The translations under genes and the position numbers were made by a program. This document shows positions 1 through 9,338 of a stretch of DNA of 64,000 bases, piece after piece (within the stretch, counting starts at the first letter, position 1; the number at the start of each line of letters is the position of its first letter). The notes under the pieces were generated by a model, which ran no database searches, was not told the origin of the DNA, and worked only from the letters and a program-made list of their open reading frames with translations. The stretch comes from an uncultured Lachnospiraceae bacterium (GTDB taxonomy: Bacteria; Bacillota; Clostridia; Lachnospirales; Lachnospiraceae), in the NCBI GenBank assembly GCA_944381635.1, contig CALWLY010000002.1, positions 124,001-188,000 of the forward strand, in the 5' to 3' direction.

Positions 1-770
1 ACTACCGGTTTTAACGGATAAGGAACATCCGTAAAATCCATCACAATTTCTTTTAAGATGGATGCCGGAATGTTTTCTCTGTTCGGCGTAAAAGAAGCGA
101 TTGTTCCATCCTCTTTATAAGATACATCGTAAAATCTGGGAACATACATGCCGGGAATCTGAGCTGCCTGATAAAGGAACTCTTCCCTGCCTCCTCCGTT
201 TTTCTTATTTTCTTTATAAACATCCAGAAGCTGACGATATCTTGTCTCGCCTTCTCCGATATAAAAAATGTCGAAAAATTCAGCGATCGGTTCCGGATTG
301 TAAGTGCAGGGTCCGCCGCCGATCACGATAGGATCTTCTTCCCCTCTTTCCAGAGCCTTCAGCGGAATCTGAGCAAGATCCAGTATCTGAAGTATGTTGG
401 TGTAGCACATTTCATACTGAATGGTAATGCCCAAAAAATCAAAATCCTTGATGGGATCCTGGGATTCCAGCGCAAAAAGAGGGATATTTTTCTCCCTCAT
501 GATTTTATCAAGATCTACCCAGGGAGAATATACTCGTTCGCACCACACATCCTCCATACGGTTGAACATATCATATAAAATCTGAATTCCAAGATGGGAC
601 ATACCGATTTCGTACACATCCGGGAAACACATTGCGAAACGTACATCCACTTTTTCTTTATCTTTTATCACTGCATTTACTTCACTGCCGATATATCTGG
701 CAGGTTTTTCAATCGTCATCAGGATCTCGTCGCTGAGAGCCAGTTTTGACGCATGACCTGGTAATTTCAT
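1..770 (-). CDS. B12-binding-type radical SAM protein (TIGR03960-like), N-terminal part only
   Basis: The minus-strand frame is open from the ATG at 770 to the window edge, so about 256 N-terminal residues are visible. It begins MKLPGHASKLALSDE and contains FPDVYEIGMSHLGIQ, followed by VIGGGPCTYNPEP and FYIGEGE. These are typical of the N-terminal cobalamin-binding-like half of the large radical SAM proteins that precede ribosomal protein genes in Clostridia. The CxxxCxxC cluster lies outside the window. The ATG overlaps the stop of the upstream 137-aa gene in an ATGA arrangement, which indicates translational coupling and fixes the start. The substrate of this family is not established. Confidence 0.8.
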   Translation of the reverse strand, partial: MKLPGHASKLALSDEILMTIEKPARYIGSEVNAVIKDKEKVDVRFAMCFPDVYEIGMSHLGIQILYDMFNRMEDVWCERVYSPWVDLDKIMREKNIPLFALESQDPIKDFDFLGITIQYEMCYTNILQILDLAQIPLKALERGEEDPIVIGGGPCTYNPEPIAEFFDIFYIGEGETRYRQLLDVYKENKKNGGGREEFLYQAAQIPGMYVPRFYDVSYKEDGTIASFTPNRENIPASILKEIVMDFTDVPYPLKPV

Positions 771-1180
771 TCTTCCTCCAATTCTACCCTTTCGGTTTCA
801 TCTATTTCCATCTGATTTTCATCAATATGTAAAGTATATGAAAAATCATTTAAGAAATCAAGAAGTTTTCCTTCCCCTGACACAGATACCTGCTCTTTGA
901 TCCAATTGGTGTCAATTATGCCAAAAGATGTATTGCTGTCCTTCATATACCATACGATGCCGAAAATCAGAAGAGCTACTGACATCCGCATCCAGAAGCC
1001 GGATACTCCCTGTTCCAGTGGTTCCTCTTCGCCCACGTCTTCATAATTTTTATCAGAATAACCCGTGATTCCTTTTCCATAAAGAATCTGTTCTCTCGTG
1101 CGCATTTTCATGCGGTTCATCTGATTTTCTTCTCTCAAAAATTTTGTAAGCTGTAATTTTTTTTCTGCACTGTTTTTCAT
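767..1180 (-). CDS. Small single-pass membrane protein, unknown function
   Basis: This encodes 137 residues. The first 60 are charged, one hydrophobic segment (MRMSVALLIFGIVWYM) lies near residues 64-80, and a short acidic tail ends VELEEE. The layout suggests a cytoplasmic N-terminus and an outside C-terminal domain of about 55 residues. An AGAAGG ribosome binding site precedes the ATG. It is coupled by ATGA to the radical SAM gene downstream, so the two are probably co-expressed. I recognise no family. Confidence 0.7.
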   Translation of the reverse strand: MKNSAEKKLQLTKFLREENQMNRMKMRTREQILYGKGITGYSDKNYEDVGEEEPLEQGVSGFWMRMSVALLIFGIVWYMKDSNTSFGIIDTNWIKEQVSVSGEGKLLDFLNDFSYTLHIDENQMEIDETERVELEEE

Positions 1181-1305
1181 AGTTTGCCTTCTCTCCGGCT
1201 GTTCTCTTTACAGGCTATGAGAAAAATAAAAAACATATACTTAATTTTAAGAAAAAACAAAAATTGCAGCAAAAAAAGACAGAGGTGCTATTTTTTCTCC
1301 GGCAT

Positions 1306-1341
1306 AAAAAGAGACGGAAAACAACTTCTATTTTCCGCCTC
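1306..1341 (-). terminator. Factor-independent terminator after the basic coiled-coil gene
   Basis: GAGACGGAAAAC (1311-1322) pairs almost perfectly with the segment ending ATTTTCCGCCTC (1330-1341). Read on the minus strand the hairpin is followed by TCTTTTTATG, so it would end transcription of the gene that stops at 1358. A T-run also follows on the plus strand, so it may work both ways. Confidence 0.65.
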
Positions 1342-1357
1342 CGTTTTTTACTGCAGA

Positions 1358-1639
1358 TTATTTTTTTAAAGCTTCCATAATTTCTTCCGGTGTCTTTCCG
1401 GATTCAAGAATAGCCTGCCAAATCTGTGTTTTCTGTTCACGCATTGCTTTTTTAGCTGCCATAGCTGCTTCTTTCTGTGCCTTTTTTTCTGCTGCTTTTT
1501 CCGCTTTTATCTGTTCTTTGTATGCAGCTTTTAATTCCAGTTTTGCCGCTTTCAGCTCTTCTTCCAGTCTTAAAACTTTTTCATTTATTTTTGCTGCTTT
1601 TCCGGTATAAACGATTTCAACTTTCGGCCTGCGTGCCAT
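1358..1639 (-). CDS. Small basic Lys/Ala-rich coiled-coil protein
   Basis: The 93 residues have a short N-terminal strand (MARRPKVEIVYTG), then a long heptad-like helix rich in Lys, Glu and Ala at about residues 18-72, and a C-terminal segment GKTPEEIMEALKK. The strongly basic coiled coil would suit nucleic-acid binding or oligomerisation, but this is inference. The gene stands alone with its own terminator downstream. An AGGAGAGGA ribosome binding site precedes the ATG. I do not recognise an established family. Confidence 0.7.
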   Translation of the reverse strand: MARRPKVEIVYTGKAAKINEKVLRLEEELKAAKLELKAAYKEQIKAEKAAEKKAQKEAAMAAKKAMREQKTQIWQAILESGKTPEEIMEALKK

Positions 1640-1750
1640 ATACTGTCCTCTCCTTGCTATTTTTTTATAACAATAAAAAGCTCATTTATACTTTCTATTG
1701 ATTACAATAATAGCATATCACATTGACGCGGAAACGCAAGAAAAAATATT

Positions 1751-2851
1751 TTATTTATTTCCACTTTCTTCTGCATAAGATGCCGCCTGTTTTTCAATCA
1801 ATTCTCTGTCTTCAAAATAATTGATCTTCATTGCGCGTTTCATATCTGCCAATGTCTGTGCCGCAACACTCTGGGCTTTTTTGCTTCCCTGCTCTAAAAT
1901 TTCATACACTTCAGGAATCCGTTTTTCCCATACTTTTCTTCTCTCGCGGATGGGCTCTAATTCTGCCTGCATAACACGGTTTAAGAATTTCTTTACTTTT
2001 ACATCTCCAAGACCGCCTCTTGTATAATGGGCTTTCAATTCATCCAGATTCGCATAGTCCGGAAGGAACTGTTCAAAATGCTCCGGCTTGCTGAAAGCAT
2101 CCAGATAAATAAACACCGGATTTCCTTCCACACGTCCGGGATCTTCTACACGGAGATGGTTGGGATCGGTAAACATGGACATGATTTTTTTGCGCACTTC
2201 TTCTTCCGTGTCGGAAAGATAAATGCAGTTGCCAAGAGACTTGCTCATTTTCGCTTTTCCATCAATACCCGGCAGACGCATACATGCCTGGTTATCCGGC
2301 AAAAGAATATTCGGCATAGTCAATGTCTCGCCGTAAACCGTATTAAATTTATGCACGATTTCTCTGGTCTGTTCCAGCATAGGCATCTGGTCTTCTCCTA
2401 CCGGGACAGTCGTTGCGCGGAAAGCGGTAATATCCGCCGCCTGACTGATAGGATAGGTGAAAAAGCCTACCGGAATGCTGGCCTCAAAATTGCGCAGCTG
2501 AATTTCAGCTTTTACTGTGGGATTTCTCTGAAGTCTGGATACGGTAACCAGATTCATATAATAAAAGGACATCTCACAAAGTTCCGGTATCTGTGACTGA
2601 ATCAACAGTGTAGATTTTTCCGGATCCAGTCCGCATGCAAGATAATCCAGCGCCACTTCAATAATATTCTGACGTACTTTTTCCGGATTGTCCGCGTTGT
2701 CTGTAAGCGCCTGTGCATCTGCAATCATAATAAAAATATCATCAAACTCTCCGGAATTCTGCAGTTCCACACGTCTTTTTAAAGAACCCGCATAATGTCC
2801 CACATGTAATTTGCCCGTAGGTCTGTCCCCCGTAAGGATTACTTTTCTCAT
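1751..2851 (-). CDS. trpS: Tryptophanyl-tRNA synthetase
   Basis: The product charges tRNA-Trp with tryptophan in the cytoplasm. The 366-aa product begins MRKVILTGDRPTGKLHVGH, where HVGH is the class I HIGH signature, and it carries KAKMSKSLGN, the KMSKS loop. It is slightly longer than the usual 330-340 residues. I chose the ATG at 2851 because GGAGG lies just upstream and all homologous sequence starts there; the open frame runs 38 codons further upstream into the leader. The gene stands alone behind a tryptophan T-box, which fits control by uncharged tRNA-Trp. Confidence 0.95.
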   Translation of the reverse strand: MRKVILTGDRPTGKLHVGHYAGSLKRRVELQNSGEFDDIFIMIADAQALTDNADNPEKVRQNIIEVALDYLACGLDPEKSTLLIQSQIPELCEMSFYYMNLVTVSRLQRNPTVKAEIQLRNFEASIPVGFFTYPISQAADITAFRATTVPVGEDQMPMLEQTREIVHKFNTVYGETLTMPNILLPDNQACMRLPGIDGKAKMSKSLGNCIYLSDTEEEVRKKIMSMFTDPNHLRVEDPGRVEGNPVFIYLDAFSKPEHFEQFLPDYANLDELKAHYTRGGLGDVKVKKFLNRVMQAELEPIRERRKVWEKRIPEVYEILEQGSKKAQSVAAQTLADMKRAMKINYFEDRELIEKQAASYAEESGNK

Positions 2852-2868
2852 GGTCTCTACCTCCAAAA

Positions 2869-3024
2869 TAAAAAGTGTGCGCTTTGACGCACACTGGCGC
2901 CGAGCGCGATTGCCGTCCGGCAATATTTGCCGGCAATCTTGATTGCCGGCGCGCTGAGTGCGCATCCACGCGGAGCGTCTTATTTTATACGATAGAAAAA
3001 TTTCTTTTTTATCGTATAAAATAA
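2869..3024 (-). repeat. Dispersed hairpin element, copy A (in the trpS leader)
   Basis: On the minus strand this consists of four parts. First is a long hairpin (2980-3024) with perfect 15-bp arms, TTATTTTATACGATA and its complement. Second is the conserved block AGACGCTCC-GC-GTGGATGCGCACTC (2956-2981). Third is a GC-rich stretch with TTGCCGGCAA-type repeats. Last is a 22-nt hairpin (2874-2895) followed by TTTTTATTTT, directly before the trpS ribosome binding site. Related copies lie at 38228-38383 and 30341-30419. I know no name for this element. Confidence 0.65.
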
Positions 3025-3252
3025 GCCCTTATCCTACAAAGGATAAGAGCCTTTACTCTCTTTGCCACCCATGCAGCCGGCATACCATCATATGCCGCTT
3101 CGATAACGGCGAAGCCCCGTCAGCGCCTACTTTTGTTCGGGCTGCCCTCCAAAGTCCATTCAGTATACGTGAAATACCGCTTTCCACCGCCCGCGGCTCT
3201 CTGTCATTTCAGGGAATATACCTACTACTCTTTGTCATTGGTTTTTCATCTG
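3018..3252 (-). promoter_or_regulatory. Tryptophan T-box riboswitch leader of trpS
   Basis: Read on the minus strand the leader has the stem I signature ATGACAAAGAGTAGTA, then AGAGAGCC with a GGTGGAAAGC apical region. The specifier-loop sequence CTGAATGGACTT carries the Trp codon TGG at 3156-3158. The T-box core is GGGTGGCA (3063-3070); its TGGC complements the GCCA end expected of tRNA-Trp. A terminator hairpin, GCTCTTATCC / GGATAAGGGC (3025-3050), follows with a TTATTTTAT tract. Uncharged tRNA-Trp should favour antitermination and trpS expression. The T-box core lacks the usual ACCGCG continuation. Confidence 0.88.
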
Positions 3253-3258
3253 CCTATT

Positions 3259-3287
3259 ATTCTAAACGTTACTTTCGGCTCTGTCAA
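3259..3287 (-). promoter_or_regulatory. SigA-type promoter of trpS
   Basis: The minus strand reads TTGACA (3287-3282), a 17-bp spacer, then TAGAAT (3264-3259). The start site would fall near 3252, just ahead of T-box stem I. Confidence 0.8.
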
Positions 3288-3369
3288 GAAGCTGTCGGAA
3301 TTTAACAAAAAACAAACGCAAAGAGAAGGGGCGAAACTCCTTTTTGGGGGACCTATTATTTTACTATTC

Positions 3370-4038
3370 TTATTTTACGATTTCTTTCATATGATTTAAT
3401 CTTTCGTAGAATTCCTCATAAAAAGAATCTTCCTTATCCCCGGAATAAGGTTTGTAAAAAAAGGTTTTCAGGAAAAACATGGTAAAAATTTTCACCTGTT
3501 CCTCTGTTTCCGCCTGAGCTATCAGCTCTTCCAGATCGTTTAAAAAATAATGCCAGTCTGTGATATAGGTCTCATAGCGCTGGATGTCCGGCGTATCAAT
3601 CCATTTGCGCACCTTTACCTTGGAGCGGTTTTTCTTTTCACACTCATGAATCTGAAGAAAGTAGCGAAAACTGTGGTTTTCATAGTATCTTCCCAGAGGA
3701 AATAATCTGCAGATTCCCGGACGAAATGCATGAATGCTGCATCTTCCGTCCTGATTTAAAAAGTAACACGCTTCCGTGTCCTCTCTCATTTTCAGGTTGG
3801 GCAGAGCAATCCCGTCCACCACGTGCAGTTCCAGCTGCGTTTCCAGGAGTTTTTCAAACGTGGTATGCAATCCTGTGCAAAGTCTGTGCACGTCAAGCGG
3901 ATCCAGAATAATGGAATTTCCCATCTGCCTGCAGCAGGAGGAACATCCCTGACAATCATTGCATCCGGCCTTTACCATATCGTTGATTCCATATAGTTTT
4001 CCATCGGAAATTTCATCAAGGCTTACATTTCGCTTCAT
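3370..4038 (-). CDS. YkgJ-family putative zinc/iron-chelating cysteine-cluster protein
   Basis: The 222-aa product has the clustered cysteines CNDCQGCSSCC near residues 26-36, followed by GRCSIHAFRPGICRLFPLG around residues 105-125. This is the CxxCxxxCC plus C-x-RP-x-C-R-x-FP layout of the YkgJ/UPF0153 family, thought to bind a metal or Fe-S cluster. Its biological role is not settled. The C-terminal third is charged and less conserved. The gene lies 19 bp after the his operon's last gene on the same strand, so it may be read through from it. Confidence 0.8.
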   Translation of the reverse strand: MKRNVSLDEISDGKLYGINDMVKAGCNDCQGCSSCCRQMGNSIILDPLDVHRLCTGLHTTFEKLLETQLELHVVDGIALPNLKMREDTEACYFLNQDGRCSIHAFRPGICRLFPLGRYYENHSFRYFLQIHECEKKNRSKVKVRKWIDTPDIQRYETYITDWHYFLNDLEELIAQAETEEQVKIFTMFFLKTFFYKPYSGDKEDSFYEEFYERLNHMKEIVK

Positions 4039-4057
4039 TTTTTCTTTTCTCTCCAGT

Positions 4058-5344
4058 CTACCTTCTTGCCAGTTCTGAAGTAATTTCTTCCCAGCTTATG
4101 CCTTTTTCCGCCATAAGCACCATCATATGATACAGAAAATCTGCGATTTCATATTTGATCTCATTCGGATTGGGATTTTTTGCCGCAATGACAATCTCTG
4201 TGGCTTCTTCCCCCAGCTTTTTCAAAATTTTATCAATGCCTTTATCAAAAAGATAGTTAGTGTAAGAACCTTCCTTGGGATTTAATTTTCTGTCCTGGAT
4301 AGTTGCAAACACTTCTTCAAACACCTTCAAGGGATTGTGTTCTTTTGCTTCGCCGTTTTTCCTGTTCTGAATATCGTGAAAAAAGCAGCTGTAGGAGCCG
4401 GTGTGGCATGCAGGTCCCACCTGAACGACTCTTGCAAGAATCGTATCCATATCACAGTCAGCCGTAAGGGAGCGCACATACTGAAAATGTCCGCTTGTTT
4501 CCCCTTTTACCCACAGTTCTTCCCTGCTTCTGCTGTAATAGGTCATGCGCCCTGTCTCGATGGTTTTTTCATAAGCCTCTTGGTTCATATAGGCCACCAT
4601 CAGAACTGCTTCCGTTTTGTCATCCTGAACTACCACAGGAACCAGTCCGTCCGCTCCCAGTTTAAAATCTTTCCATTCGTAAACGGCTTCTTCTCCCGCC
4701 ATCGGTATACCATTTTCCCGGCAGATATTTTTCAGTGCATGAAGTTCATTCAGATTTTCCATCACAAGAGATCCGCTGATTCCCGCTATGTTTTCCGTCT
4801 GCAGAATATCCAGAAGTTTATCCAGCGAAATTTCCGGCATAAAGCAAAAGACAGGAACCGGGCTGACTGCAGCCGCTTCCTTGGCAACTGCGCCGTTTGT
4901 GAGAAAAATACCGGAGAGAAATTCTTCTGCCAGTTTTTCATCAAGCTGAGCCGGATAATCAACCATGGCATAAATTTTTTCTTTGCCGAATTTTAAGGAA
5001 ACCTCTTGTGTCAATTCCGGATTACAGCCGCTGCGGCAGTCTAATACCGCCTGGCTGCAGCCTGCATAGAGAAGCTTTTTGACGTCTTCCATGCGATGTA
5101 TTCCTCCGCATCCCATGACCGGTATTTCCACAGTTTCACAGATTTCTTTTATGATATCCAGTGCTTCTTCTTTTTCCCTGTCTGTCTGTGACAGATCGCA
5201 AACCAGAATGCCGTCGCATTTTTTATCCCGATAACTTTTGGCAAGTTCCACCGGATTCCAGCTTACTTCCGTCAGATCTTCCTCACCGGCCACAACATGC
5301 TTCTGATGCAGATACATACAGGCGATAAATTTTTTTTCATTCAT
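4058..5344 (-). CDS. hisIE: HisIE (phosphoribosyl-AMP cyclohydrolase / phosphoribosyl-ATP pyrophosphatase) with degenerate HisF-like N-terminal domain
   Basis: The 428-aa product has three parts. Residues about 1-225 look like a HisF/HisA (beta/alpha)8 barrel: [14 protein letters not shown] aligns with the HisF start, and [12 protein letters not shown] resembles the phosphate-binding loop. The catalytic Asp of HisF's CLDV is Tyr here, so ring-forming activity is unlikely. Residues about 230-335 are HisI, with ADCDMDT and [11 protein letters not shown] metal-ligand motifs. Residues about 340-428 are HisE, with [11 protein letters not shown] and YEIADFLYH. HisI and HisE carry out steps 2 and 3 of histidine synthesis. 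It is the last his gene of the operon. Confidence 0.9.
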   Translation of the reverse strand: MNEKKFIACMYLHQKHVVAGEEDLTEVSWNPVELAKSYRDKKCDGILVCDLSQTDREKEEALDIIKEICETVEIPVMGCGGIHRMEDVKKLLYAGCSQAVLDCRSGCNPELTQEVSLKFGKEKIYAMVDYPAQLDEKLAEEFLSGIFLTNGAVAKEAAAVSPVPVFCFMPEISLDKLLDILQTENIAGISGSLVMENLNELHALKNICRENGIPMAGEEAVYEWKDFKLGADGLVPVVVQDDKTEAVLMVAYMNQEAYEKTIETGRMTYYSRSREELWVKGETSGHFQYVRSLTADCDMDTILARVVQVGPACHTGSYSCFFHDIQNRKNGEAKEHNPLKVFEEVFATIQDRKLNPKEGSYTNYLFDKGIDKILKKLGEEATEIVIAAKNPNPNEIKYEIADFLYHMMVLMAEKGISWEEITSELARR

Positions 5345-5381
5345 GACTTTTCCTCATTTCTGATTCAATAATAAGGGGGCG

Positions 5382-5972
5382 TCAGCCAAGCGTGCCTTTG
5401 GTACTCAGCACGCCGTCGATGCGCTCATCTTTACCCGTGGCCATATCAAGTGCCTTGGCAAACGCCTTGAACATGGCCTCGGAAATATGATGGCTGTTAA
5501 TTCCATCTATGACTTTTAGATGCAGGTTCATGCCTGCCGAATAGGAAACAGCATAAAAAAATTCCCGGATCAGCTCTGTGTCCAATCCTCCTATCCGTTC
5601 TGTCTGAAATTCACAGTGCCAGGAAAAATAGGGTCTTCCTCCCAGATCTATGGCACACAGCACCAGTGCATCATCCATGGGAAGCATAAAATGTCCGTAC
5701 CGGCGAATTCCTTTTTTATCCCCGATAGTCTGCAAAATGGCCTGTCCAAGAACAATCCCGGTATCCTCCACTGTATGATGACCGTCCACGTGCAGATCTC
5801 CCTTTACCTTCAGTTTCATATCAAAAAAACCATGCTTGGTAAACCCTTCCAGCATATGATCAAAGAAACCGATTCCCGTATCGATTTCTCCTTTTCCAGT
5901 GCCGTCCAGATTAAAAATCATGGAAATATCCGTTTCCTTTGTCTGTCTCTGAAGTGTTGCGCTTCTTGCCAT
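5382..5972 (-). CDS. hisB: Imidazoleglycerol-phosphate dehydratase
   Basis: The 196-aa product is the usual length for monofunctional HisB. It shows DTGIGFFDHML, DGHHTVEDTGI and a second HHISEAMFKAFA motif, which supply the histidine and acidic ligands of the two manganese sites. It dehydrates imidazole glycerol phosphate to imidazole acetol phosphate. No phosphatase domain is fused, so histidinol-phosphatase must be encoded elsewhere. It lies 117 bp after hisD and 37 bp before hisIE; GGGAGGGATGG precedes the start. Confidence 0.95.
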   Translation of the reverse strand: MARSATLQRQTKETDISMIFNLDGTGKGEIDTGIGFFDHMLEGFTKHGFFDMKLKVKGDLHVDGHHTVEDTGIVLGQAILQTIGDKKGIRRYGHFMLPMDDALVLCAIDLGGRPYFSWHCEFQTERIGGLDTELIREFFYAVSYSAGMNLHLKVIDGINSHHISEAMFKAFAKALDMATGKDERIDGVLSTKGTLG

Positions 5973-6089
5973 CAGCCATCCCTCCCTGTCATTTCATGGT
6001 TTTCATCCTTACTCTCTGTTCCTGTTATTTTTCTTTTTTCATTACGGCATATATGTATAAAAATCCCAACGCCCGTGCAGCGATGCTGC

Positions 6090-7397
6090 TTAGATACCTG
6101 AGCTGTCTTTTTCAAACCGCACTCTTATGGAGTTGGCATGAGCTGTAAGCCCTTCCTGTTCTGCAAAAAGTTCAATGTCTTTATGCGCCTTTTCCAACGC
6201 CTGTCTGGAATAGGAAATAATACTTGTTTTTTTGCGAAAATCATCCACATTCAGCGGGGAGAAAAATTTGGCGGTTCCGTTGGTGGGAAGCACATGATTG
6301 GGACCTGCGTAATAATCCCCCAGAGGCTCGGAAGAATATTCTCCCAAAAAAATTGCTCCTGCATTTTTTATTTTTGTCATAAGAGAGAAAGGATCTTTGG
6401 TCAATATTTCCAGATGTTCCGAAGCAACGGCATTGGCGGCATCCACCGCATCATCCATATTTTCTGCCAGAAGAATATAGCCGTAATGTTCCAGTGATTT
6501 TGAGATGATTTCCTTTCTGGAAAGTTTCTCTGTAAAACGATTCACTTCTTCGGATACCTTTTCTGCAAGCTCTTCACTGTCCGTAATAAGGATTGCGCTT
6601 GCAAGTTCATCGTGCTCTGCCTGGGAAAGCAAATCTGCCGCCACATAACGGGGATTTGCACTTTCATCTGCAATCACAAGGATTTCACTGGGTCCGGCGA
6701 TGGAATCGATGCTCACATATCCAAAGCAGGCTTTCTTGGCCAGCGCCACAAAAATGTTGCCGGGACCGGTAATCTTTTCTACTTTCGGGATGCTTTCCGT
6801 TCCGAAAGCCATGGCTGCGATCGCCTGTGCACCGCCGACTTTGTAGATCTCCGTTACACCTGCAATATCTGCCGCCGCCAGAGTACCAGGATTTACTTTG
6901 CCGTCTGCTCCCGGAGGCGTTGTCATGATAATGCGGGGCACACCTGCCACTTTTGCGGGAATCACATTCATAAGCACACTGGAAGGATAGGCAGCCTTTC
7001 CGCCGGGAACATAAACCCCGGCTGTTTCTACCGGAAGGATCTTCATTCCGAGAATACTTCCGTCCTCCTTTGGCTCAAACCAGCTGTTGGTAAGCTGTTT
7101 TTCATGGAAATGCCGAATATTTTCGGCAGATTTTTTCATCACTTCCACAAATTCCGGTTTCAGGCAGGAATACGCTTCTTCTATTTCCTCTCTGGACACG
7201 CGAATGTTTTCTTTTCCTATCCGGCAGTGATCGAATTTCAAAGTATATTCCGCTAAAGCCTTGTCACCTTCTTTTCGCACCTTATCTATAATTTCCGCCA
7301 CAGCTGCCTCGTATTGTCCATAATTGTTGGGGCTTCTCTTTAATAAATCTTCCAGAAGATTTTTTTTCGTATCGGCATTTAATCTGACAATTCTCAC
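6090..7397 (-). CDS. hisD: Histidinol dehydrogenase
   Basis: The 435-aa product is full length and oxidises histidinol to histidine with two NAD. Visible motifs are [35 protein letters not shown] (Gln and His of the zinc site), [13 protein letters not shown] and [10 protein letters not shown] near the C-terminus. Its ATG at 7397 overlaps the hisG stop in an ATGA junction. It is the third gene of the his operon. Confidence 0.96.
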   Translation of the reverse strand: MRIVRLNADTKKNLLEDLLKRSPNNYGQYEAAVAEIIDKVRKEGDKALAEYTLKFDHCRIGKENIRVSREEIEEAYSCLKPEFVEVMKKSAENIRHFHEKQLTNSWFEPKEDGSILGMKILPVETAGVYVPGGKAAYPSSVLMNVIPAKVAGVPRIIMTTPPGADGKVNPGTLAAADIAGVTEIYKVGGAQAIAAMAFGTESIPKVEKITGPGNIFVALAKKACFGYVSIDSIAGPSEILVIADESANPRYVAADLLSQAEHDELASAILITDSEELAEKVSEEVNRFTEKLSRKEIISKSLEHYGYILLAENMDDAVDAANAVASEHLEILTKDPFSLMTKIKNAGAIFLGEYSSEPLGDYYAGPNHVLPTNGTAKFFSPLNVDDFRKKTSIISYSRQALEKAHKDIELFAEQEGLTAHANSIRVRFEKDSSGI

Positions 7398-8065
7398 AGA
7401 CCTTTCTCCTTTCCTTCTCCCTCCGTGATTTCCCGCAGACTTTTTAATATTTTGCGAATCCTTTCGCTTTCCATCTGCATGCTCACCGGATTCACGATCA
7501 TTCTGGCGGAAATCGGGCAGATTTCCTCGAGAACTTCCAATCCGTTCTCCTTCAGAGTTCCCCCTGTCTCCACAATATCAACAATCACATCGGACAGTCC
7601 CACTATAGGGCCCAATTCCACGGAACCGTTCAGCTTTATGATATCTACCGTCTGATGTTTTTTATCGTAAAAATAATCCTTTGCTATCACAGGATATTTG
7701 CTGGCCACTCTTATCATCTCATGATGTTTCAGCAGCTCTCTGGCTTCCTTAGGGCCACAGACACACATACGGCACTTTCCAAAACCCAGATCAAGGACCT
7801 CATAGACTCTTCTTCCTTCCTCCAGAAGAATATCTTTTCCGGTAACGCCGATATCAGCAGCTCCATACTCTACATAAGTGGGCACATCAGGGCCTTTTGC
7901 CAGGAAAAACTTAAGTTTCAGCTCTTCGTTTACAAAAATAAGTTTTCGGGAGGATTTGTCCTTCATCTCTTCACAGGTAATACCGACTTTCTCCAAAAGT
8001 GCCAGCGTTTTGTCTGCAAGCCTGCCCTTAGTCAGTGCAAAGGTTAAATATCTCTTCTCTTCCAT
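7394..8065 (-). CDS. hisG: ATP phosphoribosyltransferase catalytic subunit (short form)
   Basis: HisG catalyses the first committed step of histidine synthesis. At 223 aa this is the short form, which lacks the C-terminal regulatory domain and needs HisZ, encoded directly upstream. Motifs include [10 protein letters not shown], the [11 protein letters not shown] region and [14 protein letters not shown], the PRPP-binding loop. I chose the ATG at 8065 because it overlaps the hisZ stop as TGATG; an upstream in-frame ATG at 8089 has no ribosome binding site. Feedback inhibition by histidine normally acts through the HisZ complex. Confidence 0.93.
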   Translation of the reverse strand: MEEKRYLTFALTKGRLADKTLALLEKVGITCEEMKDKSSRKLIFVNEELKLKFFLAKGPDVPTYVEYGAADIGVTGKDILLEEGRRVYEVLDLGFGKCRMCVCGPKEARELLKHHEMIRVASKYPVIAKDYFYDKKHQTVDIIKLNGSVELGPIVGLSDVIVDIVETGGTLKENGLEVLEEICPISARMIVNPVSMQMESERIRKILKSLREITEGEGKEKGL

Positions 8066-9261
8066 CACTGGCCCTGCCTTTCTATCCATACTACTTTTTT
8101 CTGGCGGTTTGTCTGTGCCTGACGTTCGTAATCTTCTCTGCTTTTCTCAGGAATACGGGCGATCAGCTCTGCAGAAATCCCCTGGCTGCGAAGCTCTTTT
8201 GCCTGTACAAGAGCTTTTGCAAAAGCCTCTTTTTCATAGACAATAAGCACGCCTTCCTCCTTAAGCTCCGGCTTTAAATGCTGCCTGTTGAGAGCTTCCA
8301 TAAGATCGTCAACCACGGCCACAAATCCAATGGCAGCAGCTTCTTTTCCAAAATATCCGGGCAGATGATCATAACGGCCGCCTTTGACAACGGCGTCTCC
8401 CACACCGTAAGTATATGCCTTGAAAATCACGCCTGTGTAGTAATTGTATTTGCTCAGCATTCCCAGGTCAAAAGACACGTATTTTTCCACGCCGTAGGTG
8501 CAAAGGACCTGATACAGTTTTTCCAGTCTTTCTACTGCCATTAAAGAACGCTCGTTGTTTACCATCTTTTTGGCTTCCGCCAACCCGCCTGCGTCGGTCA
8601 GCATATCTGCCATATTCAAAAGCACCTTGGCGTAATCCCGGCGCACCTGCTTTTCTTCCAGAAGCTCTTTGGCACCAAAATAATTTTTGGATGAAATGAA
8701 TTCCCTGAGTTTTTGTTCGGTATCTTTATCAATTCCGGCCTGGGAACACACGCCCTTAAAATATTCTACCTGACCGATGCTTACCTGAAATTCTTTCAGC
8801 CCGCAGTTTTTGAGAGCGTCAATTACCATACTGATCATCTCCGCGTCCGCTTCCACAGAATCGTCCATCATCAGTTCTGCCCCAAGCTGCGTTACTTCTT
8901 TTAACTTGCCCTGCAGATTTCCTGTATTCGTAAAAGTGTTCCCGGAATAGGAAAAGCGGATGGGAAGCTTTTCCTCCATAAAATATTTCGCGGCACATCT
9001 TGCCATGGAAGGCGTAAAATCCGGTCTCAGAACAAGAGTGTTGCCCTCTTTATCAAAAAATTTGTAAAGCTCCCTGGACGGTGTCGTGCCGATGTCGTTT
9101 CCGAACACATCAAAAAATTCAAAAGTCGGCGTCTGAATATCCCGGTATCCATACAGATGGATCACATGGGCCAGCCTTTCTTCTATTTTTTGTTTCGCCG
9201 CGAATTCGGCGCCATAGATGTCTCTGACTCCCTCCGGAGTGTGCAGCAATGACTTTCCCAT
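8065..9261 (-). CDS. hisZ: ATP phosphoribosyltransferase regulatory subunit
   Basis: The 398-aa product is a histidyl-tRNA synthetase paralogue that partners short HisG. It opens with [11 protein letters not shown] and shows [10 protein letters not shown] and [12 protein letters not shown], which match the class II motif 2 region, plus [14 protein letters not shown]. It is the first gene of the his operon. The ATG at 9261 has GGGAGG seven bases upstream; the alternative ATG at 9279 would place that ribosome binding site inside the coding region, so I rejected it. A short hisG immediately downstream is strong context. Confidence 0.93.
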   Translation of the reverse strand: MGKSLLHTPEGVRDIYGAEFAAKQKIEERLAHVIHLYGYRDIQTPTFEFFDVFGNDIGTTPSRELYKFFDKEGNTLVLRPDFTPSMARCAAKYFMEEKLPIRFSYSGNTFTNTGNLQGKLKEVTQLGAELMMDDSVEADAEMISMVIDALKNCGLKEFQVSIGQVEYFKGVCSQAGIDKDTEQKLREFISSKNYFGAKELLEEKQVRRDYAKVLLNMADMLTDAGGLAEAKKMVNNERSLMAVERLEKLYQVLCTYGVEKYVSFDLGMLSKYNYYTGVIFKAYTYGVGDAVVKGGRYDHLPGYFGKEAAAIGFVAVVDDLMEALNRQHLKPELKEEGVLIVYEKEAFAKALVQAKELRSQGISAELIARIPEKSREDYERQAQTNRQKKVVWIERQGQ

Positions 9262-9338
9262 GTTTTTCCTCCCTGTCATATCTGATTACCGCAGTTTCAC
9301 TTTGTTATGCTAATGTGATATTGCATGAAATTAAAAGA

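Noticed and set aside
2742-2969. Open frame inside and upstream of trpS
   Set aside because: It is a shadow of trpS and element A in another frame, with no ribosome binding site or family match.
3181-3200. CCGCGGGCGGTGG on the minus strand looks like a T-box core
   Set aside because: It lies in the apical part of stem I, upstream of the specifier. The real core is GGGTGGCA at 3063-3070, next to the terminator.
4337-4996. 219-codon plus-strand frame antisense to hisIE
   Set aside because: The protein composition is typical of antisense translation, and the coding evidence for hisIE on the other strand is decisive.
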